From: Lachnospiraceae bacterium AM48-27BH
GTDB taxonomy: Bacteria > Bacillota > Clostridia > Lachnospirales > Lachnospiraceae
Reading direction: 5' to 3'
Assembly: GCA_003478355.1 (NCBI GenBank)
Contig: QUFC01000002.1
Coordinates: forward strand, 169,560 to 233,559
DNA: 64,000 nt
The notes under the pieces were generated by a model. The model saw only the letters and a program-made list of their open reading frames with translations. It did not search any database and had not been told where the DNA came from. The first letter of the stretch is position 1, and each line of letters opens with the position of its first letter. Made by a program: the position numbers and the translations under genes. Of this stretch, positions 8,961 through 17,439 are shown piece by piece.

Positions 8961-9206
8961 TTTTTATTCACTTGATAGGTGAAACAGCAATATTCAATTA
9001 AAATACAGTAATCATGTGGCTTTCACCCACTTCACACGGCATAGCCGTGAATAATATAGGGTTAACAGTTACATTTTCAATATAGTTTATCCTGTGATAT
9101 GATATCAGCAGAGTCTGATGTCCGAAGGCACTGCTTTTTCTCTTTTTTTTAACGACAATATCTCTGCGACTTGCGACCGGATTGTTATCGTCATTCAGAA
9201 CTTTTA
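8961..9206. other. Intergenic region with no gene seen
   Basis: AT-rich DNA between the start remnant and the ABC-2 ATPase stop. It holds a small CACGGC/GCCGTG hairpin near 9035-9050 and a weak imperfect inverted repeat around 9130-9200. No credible ORF, and no strong terminator for the ABC-2 operon. Confidence 0.5.
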
Positions 9207-10181
9207 TTATTTCGTATAAAGCTTCTTCACGATCTCTTCAATCCCCTCCTGGTGGATCTCAATATCCCTGATCTCAAAGTTGTCCAGAAGGATCTGTAAA
9301 AATGCATTCACTGACATTGCCCTTTTGTCCACCTGATAGGTCACATCATGCTCCTTTTCTGCCACACAGAGCACACCCGGATAGTTCACCGGCTGCTTCT
9401 GATGCTCATAAAGGATCCTGATGAAATAGGACTCGCTGTGACTGTTCTTGAATTTCTCTAATGAAGAGTCTGCCAGTACCACTCCCTTGTCGATGAAAAT
9501 GACACGGTCACAGATGGTATCGATATCCTTCATATCATGGGTAGTCAGGATCACCGTTGTGTGCTGTTCCTTATTCAGCTCCCGGATAAAGGTTCGGATG
9601 TGATCCTTTACCAGTACATCCAGACCGATTGTAGGCTCGTCCAGATATAAGATCTGAGGATTGTGCAGCATGGCAATGGCCAGCTCTGCTCTCATCTTCT
9701 GCCCCAGACTTAGCTGTCTTACCGGCTTTCGCAGGAAACTTTCCATAGCCAGCAGCTCTGTAAACATGGAAACATTTTTCTGAAATGTTTTGTCATCAAT
9801 ATGGTACATCTGCTTATACAACTGAAAGGTATCCTCCATAGGCAGGTCCCAGTTCAGCTGGGAACGCTGGCCGAAAACAATGCCGATATTCTGAGCATTT
9901 TCCTTCCGGTTCCTATAAGGCAGAATGCCGTTTACCGAAACCGTTCCGGAAGTAGGCACCAGGATTCCTGAAAGCATCTTTATGGTAGTAGACTTTCCCG
10001 CACCGTTGGCTCCGATATAGCCAACCATCTCTCCCGGTTCAATGGAGAAGGACACATCCCGCACCGCTTCCTTGATCTCGTAGTTGCGTACAAACAAAGA
10101 TTTTACTGCATTTAAAGTTCCCTTGGGACGCTTATATATCTTAAAATTTTTCTGCAAATGATTTACTTCTATAATTGCCAT
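9207..10181 (-). CDS. ABC-2 type exporter ATP-binding protein
   Basis: 324 aa. Walker A GANGAGKST near residue 60, Q-loop region GQRSQLNWDL, signature LSLGQKMR, Walker B LYLDEPTIGLD and H-loop TTHD. The long C-terminal extension and the RSQLNWDLP motif fit the subfamily that pairs with two COG3694/COG4587-type permeases, which lie just upstream. Exporters of this kind are often annotated as antibiotic, bacteriocin or lipid exporters. The substrate is unknown here. It is the last gene of a three-gene operon carried between two direct repeats. Confidence 0.9.
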   Translation of the reverse strand: MAIIEVNHLQKNFKIYKRPKGTLNAVKSLFVRNYEIKEAVRDVSFSIEPGEMVGYIGANGAGKSTTIKMLSGILVPTSGTVSVNGILPYRNRKENAQNIGIVFGQRSQLNWDLPMEDTFQLYKQMYHIDDKTFQKNVSMFTELLAMESFLRKPVRQLSLGQKMRAELAIAMLHNPQILYLDEPTIGLDVLVKDHIRTFIRELNKEQHTTVILTTHDMKDIDTICDRVIFIDKGVVLADSSLEKFKNSHSESYFIRILYEHQKQPVNYPGVLCVAEKEHDVTYQVDKRAMSVNAFLQILLDNFEIRDIEIHQEGIEEIVKKLYTK

Positions 10182-10229
10182 GATTTTCTCCTCCTGTTTT
10201 CGCCTGTATTATCTTCTTCCGCTTTTCTC

Positions 10230-11050
10230 TTATGATCCGGTTCCCTGATAAGCCTCCAGTCCCTTTTTCCAGAACTGGTAGGAGGCCCAGAACAGGACAA
10301 CGCCGATAAAAGGCGTCAGATATTGAAATACAGAAGGAAGGAGCTCCTGTTTCCCTAAAAACATCTGGCTGGGATAGTAATTGATAAAAGCGTAAGGCAG
10401 TAAAAAGGTAAGCAGTATCTGGATTCCCCTGCTGTAAATGGTTAAAGGATATGAAATAAAGCGCTCCAGATTTCGATAGACAGATCTGCCAATCCGTCAC
10501 TTTTTAATATCCAGAAGGCGGGTACTGCAGTAAAGATAAATGCCGCTGCATGGATCAGTGTTGCACCCAGCATCACCATCACAAACCATAGGAATTCCCC
10601 CATTCTAAAGGAGATAGAAAGTTTCTGAATACAAATAGCGATCATAAGAACACCTATTATGTAGTTGCTTGTATAGCCTGCACTTACCTTGGTACAGATC
10701 AGATAGATCATGGGATTTACCGGACGGAGCAACACCTGATCCAGTTCTCCTCTCTGAATCAGCCTTGGCAGTTTTCCGAAGGGTCCCATAAAGAAGGTAC
10801 CTGCAATGGAATAGGAAAGCATATCCATCCCGTACAGAAACAGAATTTCATACTTGGTCCAGTTTCCCATTACGTTGAACTGATTCAACATGATCAGAAT
10901 TGTAATAAAGCCAGAGGACCATGCCACTATCTTAGAAAGCATCCGGACAAAATACTGTCCACGATACTCTAACTGAGTCAGAAATGTAACTCTGGCAAAG
11001 GCCGCGTATAAAGCCAGATATTCTTTAATAGATAGAGAAAACTTGTTCAT
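10230..11050 (-). CDS. ABC-2 type permease (COG3694-like), frameshifted
   Basis: Repaired length about 272 aa with six membrane helices. Frame 1 gives MNKFSLSIKEYLALY through DGLAD and then a premature stop at 10442. The family C-terminus (SVYRNLERFISYPLTIYS, then LLTFLLPYAFINYYPSQ, ending YQGTGS) is intact in another frame down to a stop at 10230. One base is missing near 10483-10487. ATG at 11050 is chosen for its GGGAGG site 8 bases upstream; it starts 4 bases after the preceding permease stop. Membrane partner of the ATPase at 9207-10181. The break may be an assembly error. Confidence 0.82.
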
Positions 11051-11054
11051 ATCA

Positions 11055-11831
11055 TCAACCTCCCTGTATCTCGATGGCGGTTTGAACCCGATGCCACACA
11101 AAGCGTTCCAAGATCCAAAGTCCCAGGATCCAGGCTGCCTGCATCAAAAGTACATTGATAGCTTCTCCGCCTCTATACTCTCCCAGAAGGATTGCAATAG
11201 GCTCATACACCATATACTTAAAGGGCAAGAAGGAACAGATAGTAACCAGAAAAGAAGGATAGAACCATAAGGGGATCTTCTGACCCGCAAATATAGACAT
11301 TAATCCGCCAATCAGCATTTTGGCATAGGTTCCGTTTTTGAACCAGAAAGCCAGAAGACCAACTATATACTGAAAGTAGAAATTCAGCAGAACAGCCAAT
11401 GCGGTACTGACTAATGCCAGAAGGACATTTTCTGTTGACAGACTGCAGACAGGCCACAGACTGACTGATATGACAATTGTAGGAAAACCTACGAATAACA
11501 GCCTAAATAGATTGGAAGACATCTGCTCCCAGAAGGAATACCATTTCAGGCCTACAGGCCGGATCAGATTAATAGAAATATCTCCGGTCTTCACCTTTTC
11601 TGCCAGATCAACGGCAACATTACTGTGACAAAGCAGAAGCAAGATCTCTGCCACAAGGACATACACTACCATTTCTTCATAGCTGCGCCCCACCTCCCGG
11701 TAAGCCAGCAGCGCCTTCCAGATACACAGGTTAATATAGATCCATATAAATTTTCCAATCAGCTGGAAAAACATACTTTCCCTGTACTGGAACTGCTGGC
11801 TGAAGGTACATTTTGATAATTGAAAATACAT
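11055..11831 (-). CDS. ABC-2 type permease (COG4587-like)
   Basis: 258 aa with about six hydrophobic helices and no ATPase motifs. The N-terminal amphipathic stretch (QFQYRESMFFQLIGKFIWIY) and the TGDISINLIRPVGLKWY segment are typical of the first permease of two-permease ABC-2 exporters. It is the first gene of the permease-permease-ATPase operon. No clear promoter was identified in the short gap to the fragment at 11865-12107. Confidence 0.85.
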   Translation of the reverse strand: MYFQLSKCTFSQQFQYRESMFFQLIGKFIWIYINLCIWKALLAYREVGRSYEEMVVYVLVAEILLLLCHSNVAVDLAEKVKTGDISINLIRPVGLKWYSFWEQMSSNLFRLLFVGFPTIVISVSLWPVCSLSTENVLLALVSTALAVLLNFYFQYIVGLLAFWFKNGTYAKMLIGGLMSIFAGQKIPLWFYPSFLVTICSFLPFKYMVYEPIAILLGEYRGGEAINVLLMQAAWILGLWILERFVWHRVQTAIEIQGG

Positions 11832-11864
11832 TTCTATTTTCCCCCCTCATTCACTCCTAATCAT

Positions 11865-12107
11865 TCAATACTCCTCGATAAATTCTTTTAGCAAAGTAGG
11901 ACTATACATAAAAATATTATTCATATGTCGAGGTTTACTAACATTCTTTTTTAATGGTTTTCCACTTTCACATTGTCCATAATCAAAATCTATGTCCAAT
12001 AAAATTTTCTCACATTTATCAAACTTTAATTTTATTACCAATACACCATCTACCAAATATGCATTTTCTTTAAATTCTAAATCCACAAATGCATTACATG
12101 CATACAT
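11865..12107 (-). CDS. Hypothetical protein or gene fragment
   Basis: 80 codons from ATG at 12107, with no ribosome site ahead of it. The protein is acidic and probably beta-rich (DGVLVIKLKFDKCEKILLDIDFD). A second frame immediately upstream (GLVNPVAKVCIEKEVDGISI, then KYTDV) is open up to about 12170, where the repeat begins, and would join this frame after a one-base change near 12100. The best reading is the C-terminal part of a larger gene truncated at the repeat boundary. No family recognised. Confidence 0.4.
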   Translation of the reverse strand: MYACNAFVDLEFKENAYLVDGVLVIKLKFDKCEKILLDIDFDYGQCESGKPLKKNVSKPRHMNNIFMYSPTLLKEFIEEY

Positions 12108-12169
12108 CGGTATATTTTATTGAAATGCCATCTACTTCTTTTTCGATACAGACCTTTGCAACAGGATTC

Positions 12170-12494
12170 ACTAAACCAAACCTCCAGATAGAATATTTTC
12201 ATTTATAGAGCATTTTCTATCTGGAGTTTTATACACTTTCTTTTCTATTTTTCTTCCCAATTAAAAAATTTTACCTTTATATTTCCATGTACATAAACTC
12301 CAAGAACCGCTCCAGTAAACCGCTTTCCTTTTTTCAGTCCTTCGCTGCTTAAATAGCATGTATCTTGGAGTTTTCCTATCTCATGCCACTGAGAGTCTTC
12401 TGCATTCCGCCAGAAAAAGCTTCTTTGCAATTTCCGATATTCAACTTTTATCCAGATAATCTCTCCCGGTATCACTTGTTCTGTTAATACATTG
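12170..12494 (-). repeat. Direct repeat copy 2: 3' end of the intact GH43 gene plus downstream hairpin
   Basis: The parent copy of the sequence repeated at 8571-8865. It covers the last 83 codons of the GH43 gene and about 75 bases beyond. Identity with copy 1 stops sharply after a shared CATTG at 12490-12494. The two copies lie about 3.6 kb apart in direct orientation. Confidence 0.9.
12182..12226. terminator. Intrinsic terminator-like hairpin downstream of GH43
   Basis: Twelve-base stem CTCCAGATAGAA / TTCTATCTGGAG. On the minus strand it is followed by GGTTTGG rather than a clean T-run, while on the plus strand it is followed by TTTTATAC. Its position after the last gene of the carbohydrate operon suggests the operon end. 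A shorter-loop copy is at 8583-8610. Confidence 0.6.
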
Positions 12495-14095
12495 CTTCGA
12501 TACTCATCGTCTACATATTCTGAGAGGAAGATTCTGTACTCTTCTTTTTCCCTTTTTACTCCGATCTTTATGTAGCTGTTCTCATCGTAGTAACAGGTCA
12601 TTCCGGTATCTTCTTCCTCATCCAGCTCTGGAATCACGAAACAACACTGAGTAGTTCCCTGGAACTTATCTTGGCGTTTGAGTAATGCGCCTCTGCAGGC
12701 AACCTGGTTCAGATCATATCCATTTCCCTGAATTTCCAATGAGTTTTCACCATTTTCAGCAACTGCCTCATATACTTTTCCCTCTGCAAATGGTCTCGGA
12801 CTCATCCATAACTGTTTTTTCCAAAACGGATATCCACCACATGGCCTCACATCCCTACTAACGGCCTTTTTATCATATTTCCAAGGCATTTTCTGCTGAT
12901 CCGACGGGCCGCGCCCTCCATTGATGATGGGCCATCCATCTGGAGTCCAGGTTAACGGATCCATAGCTGTTTCCCTTCCAAGAATGCCGTATTCCCCATT
13001 TAGAACCCGGAGACATAAGTATACAATATACCATCTTCCATCGGGAAGCTGCACCGGCTTTCCATGTCCACAGCATTGGATCAGAGCATCCTTTTTCCAC
13101 TGATGAAGAATGGGATTATAAGGACTCGGCTCGTATGGTCCATCGATATGGTCTGCCCTGGCTACGGTGATGCAATGCCCTTTCCCGGTTCCGCCCTCTG
13201 CTAAAAACAGATAATAGTATTCATCCTTTTTCAACAAATGCGGTCCTTCTGGCTTTCGCTTGTTATCGCCATACCACAATAGTTTCCCTGGTTCTTTTAT
13301 GGCTTTACAGTCACTGGTCAGTTCGATGATCCTGGCTCCTTTATTGAGGAGCATGTATTTTCTGCCGTTATCATCGTGGAAAATAGACGGATCAATTCCA
13401 TCATCATTCAGAAATACCGGTTTCTCATAAGGACCTTCCGGCTTTTCGGAAGATGTTACCATCTGGAGCCGTTTCGGCCGCATATCATCATTTCTCCGCA
13501 GAGTAGCTGTAATATAAAATCTGCCGTCACAATAAGAAATATCTGGTGCCCAATATCCCATTCCACCATGCAAATGTTCCAACTCCACTGCCCATTCCGG
13601 CTCTGTAATGGCATAGCCAATCACATTCCAATGGATCAGATCTTTTGAATGGGAAATGGGAATGCACGGAAAATACACAAACGTGGAATTCACCATGTAA
13701 TAGTCATCATTGACCCTCACGATAGATGGATCTGGGAAAAAGCCCCTCCGTATTGGATTGTGATAGGTATCTTCATAAGAATATCCCAGATGTGATTCCA
13801 GATACTGGTTTATCTCTGTAAATCTCAGTTCCGCCGCCAGATCCCACGGTGTTTTTCCTTCACAGTCCGCCTCCAGCGGATTCAATCCGATCCGTTCTAC
13901 CAGATATTTCACCAAATCAGCATTCCCGGATTTTACCCCACACCACAAAGTATTATGATGGTTTTCATCAAACAACGTCATGTCCGCAGCACCATATTCA
14001 CTCCGCTTCCTTACTTCCTGCAGATCACCCTGTTCTGCCGCGCTCCATAACTCTTCTGTCAACAGCTCTTCCTGTGTTTTACCTGTCATCGCCAT
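12245..14095 (-). CDS. GH43 glycoside hydrolase with N-terminal ankyrin repeats
   Basis: 616 aa. Residues about 10-105 form ankyrin-like repeats (ELWSAAEQGDLQEV, then GNADLVKYLVERIGLNPLEA, then GKTPWDLAAE). A GH43 five-blade propeller follows: FFPDPSIVRV carries the base Asp, DGIDPSIF the pKa-tuning Asp and KPEGPHLL the acid Glu. The C-terminal ~190 residues resemble the concanavalin-like module of beta-xylosidases (EVIPGEIIWIKVEY region). There is no signal peptide, so it acts in the cytoplasm on imported oligosaccharides, probably as an arabinofuranosidase or xylosidase. ATG at 14095 has GGAGATG upstream. It lies 24 bases after the DHODH-like gene and is the last gene of the operon. Confidence 0.85.
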   Translation of the reverse strand: MAMTGKTQEELLTEELWSAAEQGDLQEVRKRSEYGAADMTLFDENHHNTLWCGVKSGNADLVKYLVERIGLNPLEADCEGKTPWDLAAELRFTEINQYLESHLGYSYEDTYHNPIRRGFFPDPSIVRVNDDYYMVNSTFVYFPCIPISHSKDLIHWNVIGYAITEPEWAVELEHLHGGMGYWAPDISYCDGRFYITATLRRNDDMRPKRLQMVTSSEKPEGPYEKPVFLNDDGIDPSIFHDDNGRKYMLLNKGARIIELTSDCKAIKEPGKLLWYGDNKRKPEGPHLLKKDEYYYLFLAEGGTGKGHCITVARADHIDGPYEPSPYNPILHQWKKDALIQCCGHGKPVQLPDGRWYIVYLCLRVLNGEYGILGRETAMDPLTWTPDGWPIINGGRGPSDQQKMPWKYDKKAVSRDVRPCGGYPFWKKQLWMSPRPFAEGKVYEAVAENGENSLEIQGNGYDLNQVACRGALLKRQDKFQGTTQCCFVIPELDEEEDTGMTCYYDENSYIKIGVKREKEEYRIFLSEYVDDEYRSNVLTEQVIPGEIIWIKVEYRKLQRSFFWRNAEDSQWHEIGKLQDTCYLSSEGLKKGKRFTGAVLGVYVHGNIKVKFFNWEEK

Positions 14096-14119
14096 ATGAC
14101 ATCTCCATCTAAAACAGAC

Positions 14120-15364
14120 TTATACGCCACGTGTAATTCCCTGCTCTTCAAATGGTGCCGCTAAAATCTTCTCTTTTTCTACATGAAGAGCTCCAGTTGG
14201 ACATACCTGGAAACAGTAACCGCAGCCAATACACTTGTCCGTTTTCATCGCCGCTTTTTCTTTCATCTCGATGCCTTCATGCCAGCACACATCCACACAT
14301 CGTCCGCAGCCAATACACTTGTCACTGACCTGGGCTTCCTGATAAGCGTCTGCCAGACGATTCTGACGCATCGCTGTGAAATCTTTATCCATCTGGAACA
14401 GCTTTAACGCGTCGCCGCAAAGACTATCCATATCCCGGTAACCGTTCTTGTCCATAAAACGCTCCAGATCTGCGATTACCTTCTTACATGCTCCAACACC
14501 TCCAGAACAAGCCAATGCACCAAACTGCACTGCCTGACTTCCGGACATAAGGATTCTTGCTGCCTGCTCATAGTTGAAGACTCCGCCGCCGCCGTACATC
14601 GGGATCTTACATCCTGCCGTTCTTGCTTCTGCGATAGAATAGCAAACCAACGGTGTCGCCTGGGTTCCGCCATAACCTGCGCCTGGTCTTGCCTGAGTGG
14701 TTCTCCAGTCCAGATCAAAATAGAAGCCTTTCCATCTGGCGGTAGGGCCTGCTGCCGTAGCTCCTGCTGCCTCCGCAATGCGGATGGATGTCAGCACATC
14801 TGTAGACTCAATAGCCAGCTTCGCCATGATCGGCATATCCGGCACTGTCTTCTTCATCAGTTCAATACTGTGGCGGAGCAGCTGGTGATAAGCGAACGTC
14901 CGGTCCTTGGCAACCGCAACACCTGGGGTATTAAAATGAAGTTCAATGGCGTCAGCGCCAGCTAATTGCAGTTCTTTTGCCTGTCTGGCCCACTCTTTTT
15001 CCCAGTTTCCACCACGTACAATATCGCTGTAATGTCCCACAGAAACCCAGAGCCTAATGTCACTGTCCATTTCTCTCTTGATCTTCTGTACTTCTTCGCA
15101 ATACTGCTCCAGGGTAGTTACCGAATCCGGAAGTTGTCTTCCAACCGCATGACTATGAATACTCATCTGTCCTGAAAACATTGCCCGGCTATCTGGCCCA
15201 ATATAACTACCGCCACCAGTTCCATGTCCAAAATTGCGAAGTACAATTGCTCCTGGTCTCATAGCTGCTGTTTTTAATACATTTTTTGCCCCCTGTGTTG
15301 CTGGACTGGATGCCACTACAAATGGATTTATCATATCAAATTCTTTTACGTATAAATCTGCCAT
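14120..15364 (-). CDS. DHODH/PreA-like flavoprotein with two 4Fe-4S ferredoxin motifs
   Basis: 414 aa. A flavin TIM barrel of the dihydroorotate/dihydropyrimidine dehydrogenase class covers about residues 1-335 (INPFVVASSPATQ, IELHFNTPG, MYGGGGVFNYEQAARILMSG). It is followed by two ferredoxin clusters, CIGCGRCVDVCW and CIGCGYCFQVCP. This is the layout of PreA, the catalytic subunit of dihydropyrimidine dehydrogenase, but no PreA pyrimidine context is present. It sits between GH28 and GH43 in the carbohydrate operon, so a redox step on an unsaturated or keto sugar product is possible, but this is inference only. Confidence 0.8.
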   Translation of the reverse strand: MADLYVKEFDMINPFVVASSPATQGAKNVLKTAAMRPGAIVLRNFGHGTGGGSYIGPDSRAMFSGQMSIHSHAVGRQLPDSVTTLEQYCEEVQKIKREMDSDIRLWVSVGHYSDIVRGGNWEKEWARQAKELQLAGADAIELHFNTPGVAVAKDRTFAYHQLLRHSIELMKKTVPDMPIMAKLAIESTDVLTSIRIAEAAGATAAGPTARWKGFYFDLDWRTTQARPGAGYGGTQATPLVCYSIAEARTAGCKIPMYGGGGVFNYEQAARILMSGSQAVQFGALACSGGVGACKKVIADLERFMDKNGYRDMDSLCGDALKLFQMDKDFTAMRQNRLADAYQEAQVSDKCIGCGRCVDVCWHEGIEMKEKAAMKTDKCIGCGYCFQVCPTGALHVEKEKILAAPFEEQGITRGV

Positions 15365-15389
15365 AATTATGTTCTCCTATCATTTTTTC

Positions 15390-16664
15390 TTAATCAATTA
15401 TAAACCGAGCGGTCTCGTCTGCATCAATCATGGATCCGTTGCAATTGTGAATCACAACTTTGCTCAAATGAATTCCCGAAACATTTTTTAGGATGAAACC
15501 GGCACCTTTTACAGGATCTACTCCATCCATCATTGCCGGTTTGCCTGGCTTTCCATCTGGATCCATCCAAATAACACTATCTTCTATCGATATATCCTGA
15601 ATCGGCATTTCTTTTAAACCATAAAAGAACCCTGCTGCCGCACTGGCTTGATATACAGATACATGACTAATTCTGACTTCTCGGACCATTGGCGTTGACT
15701 GGTCTACTGGATATGGATTCTTATCCCATACATATTTTTCTTTTCCCTTCTCCCCGCAAAAATAATACAGATTTACAATAAAGGGACATATCACCTTTTC
15801 CATTATGATATTTTGAATCCGGATCTGTTCAACAATACCTCCACGCTTTCTTCTGGATTTTATTCGGATTCCACGGTCTGTATCCTGAAAAACGCAGTTG
15901 GTTACTACAACATTCCGAATTCCACCGCTCATTTCACTTCCGATTACAATTCCACCATGACCATGAATCATGTTGCAATTCGAAATGATAACATTCTCGC
16001 ACGGTTCCGGATTCTCTGAGTCTTCTGTTCCTGATTTGATAGCAATACAGTCATCACCTACGTCAATCACACAGTTTTCAATCCTCACGTTACGGCTGCT
16101 ATTTGGATTAATTCCGTCTGTATTAGGAGAATCTGCAGGATTTTTAATACTTACTCCCTGAATCAGAACCTGATCACAGCTACAGGGATGTATCGTCCAT
16201 GCTGGCGAATTGATCAACGTCACATCTTTTACTTTTACATTTCTGCAGTGATCAAAACAGATCATGTGAGGACGTCTTAATCCTTTTTTGCGAAATTCTG
16301 CCTTTCGTCCCCACCAATTTTCACCATGTCCATCGATAACACCTTGTCCACATACCATTACATGGTCTGCTTTTCTGGCATAGATAAGCGGCATATACAT
16401 GCACATTGGTCTGCCTATATAAGAAAAATTGATCGTTTTGTATTTTTCTAACTCTCCGAAATATTCCAGTCTGGATCCTGTTTCCAGATAAAGAGTCATG
16501 TTACTTTTCAATTCAATAGAGCATGTTTCATATTTTCCGGCGGGAACATAGATCGTTCCCCCGCCTTCTTTTTCTAAATCCTCTACTGCCTTTTCAAAAG
16601 CTTTCGTCCATCCCTTTTCTTTTTCCACATAATGCTGATAATTTAAAATGCTTTTCCAGGACAT
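15390..16664 (-). CDS. GH28 family polygalacturonase-like glycoside hydrolase
   Basis: 424 aa right-handed beta-helix. The GH28 signatures are all there: SPNTDGINP, GDDCIAIKSG (the catalytic Asp pair), GHGGIVIGSEMSGG and RIKSRRKRGG. There is no signal peptide, so it probably removes galacturonate or a related uronate from imported oligosaccharides inside the cell (exo-type rather than pectin-depolymerising). ATG at 16664 has GGGAG upstream. Neighbours are the TIM-barrel isomerase upstream and the PreA-like protein downstream. Confidence 0.9.
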   Translation of the reverse strand: MSWKSILNYQHYVEKEKGWTKAFEKAVEDLEKEGGGTIYVPAGKYETCSIELKSNMTLYLETGSRLEYFGELEKYKTINFSYIGRPMCMYMPLIYARKADHVMVCGQGVIDGHGENWWGRKAEFRKKGLRRPHMICFDHCRNVKVKDVTLINSPAWTIHPCSCDQVLIQGVSIKNPADSPNTDGINPNSSRNVRIENCVIDVGDDCIAIKSGTEDSENPEPCENVIISNCNMIHGHGGIVIGSEMSGGIRNVVVTNCVFQDTDRGIRIKSRRKRGGIVEQIRIQNIIMEKVICPFIVNLYYFCGEKGKEKYVWDKNPYPVDQSTPMVREVRISHVSVYQASAAAGFFYGLKEMPIQDISIEDSVIWMDPDGKPGKPAMMDGVDPVKGAGFILKNVSGIHLSKVVIHNCNGSMIDADETARFIID

Positions 16665-16675
16665 GTTCTCCCTTT

Positions 16676-17433
16676 CTACTGCTTCAGTAAATTTTTAAGT
16701 ATCTGTGCATCCTCCAAAAATTGTGCTTCTGTATTCCCCATTACAAATTCTAACAACCCAAATCGATCCTGTTGTTGATTTACATGCGATAAATACGTTT
16801 TCCACACATCTATCCTTCAGAAAGTGGACGACGGGTTCCATTGGGCCAATAATAAATATGTAAATTCAACAGTTTCGTTCCCAATAAATCCAATCCTTTT
16901 ATCCGCTCTTCCATTGAAAGTGCTACTGTCGGCTGCCATAAGCAATATAAATTCTCATGATCTACCGCCTTTAAAAACTCCATTGCAGACTCATTTGTAT
17001 CTGTTAATGTATTTTTGTGCCATTCCAGCGCTACTTTCAACTGATATCCTTTCGCAACTTCACAGATTTTCCTGGTTTCTTTTACCAGCTTCTCCCTATA
17101 TTCAGGCGATGCATCTGCAGAAGCTTTTGTGCCAGCCCAAATTCTGATCACCGGCGCATGAATTGCTTCTGCTGTTATGGCAGAAATACGAAATGCCTCT
17201 TCCGCATCTTCATTTTGTCCCAACCGGAAATAGGAACCGTATGCTGCTATTTGAAGTCCCGCATTGATCGTCTGTTTATGGAGTTTTTCCGCTCTCTCTA
17301 TATCACCAGGATTTATATGTGCATTTTCTGACCATTCAACTGCTTCTAATCCAGCTGCTTTACATAAGGCAATAACTTCTTCTGCGGTTTTTTCCCGAAA
17401 AGTTGCCGATACAATTCCAGGTGTTATCATCAT
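16676..17433 (-). CDS. Sugar phosphate isomerase/epimerase-like TIM barrel, frameshifted
   Basis: Xylose-isomerase-like AP2 family. The literal frame stops at 16810 after RRPLSEG (207 aa). The missing C-terminal strand and helix (DVWKTYLSHVNQQQDRFGLL, then EFVMGNTEAQ) are intact in another frame down to a stop at 16676. One base is missing around 16811-16815, probably an A. Candidate metal or catalytic residues are the Glu in VALEWHKN and the Glu in LLEFVMG. Two adjacent ATGs (17433, 17430) follow AGGAGG. It is six bases from the Ldh-type dehydrogenase stop and lies in the carbohydrate operon. It would isomerise or epimerise a released sugar. Confidence 0.78.
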
Positions 17434-17439
17434 ATCCTC

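Noticed and set aside
10141..10500. A 119-codon minus-strand ORF
   Set aside because: It overlaps the repaired permease end in the wrong frame and has no family resemblance.
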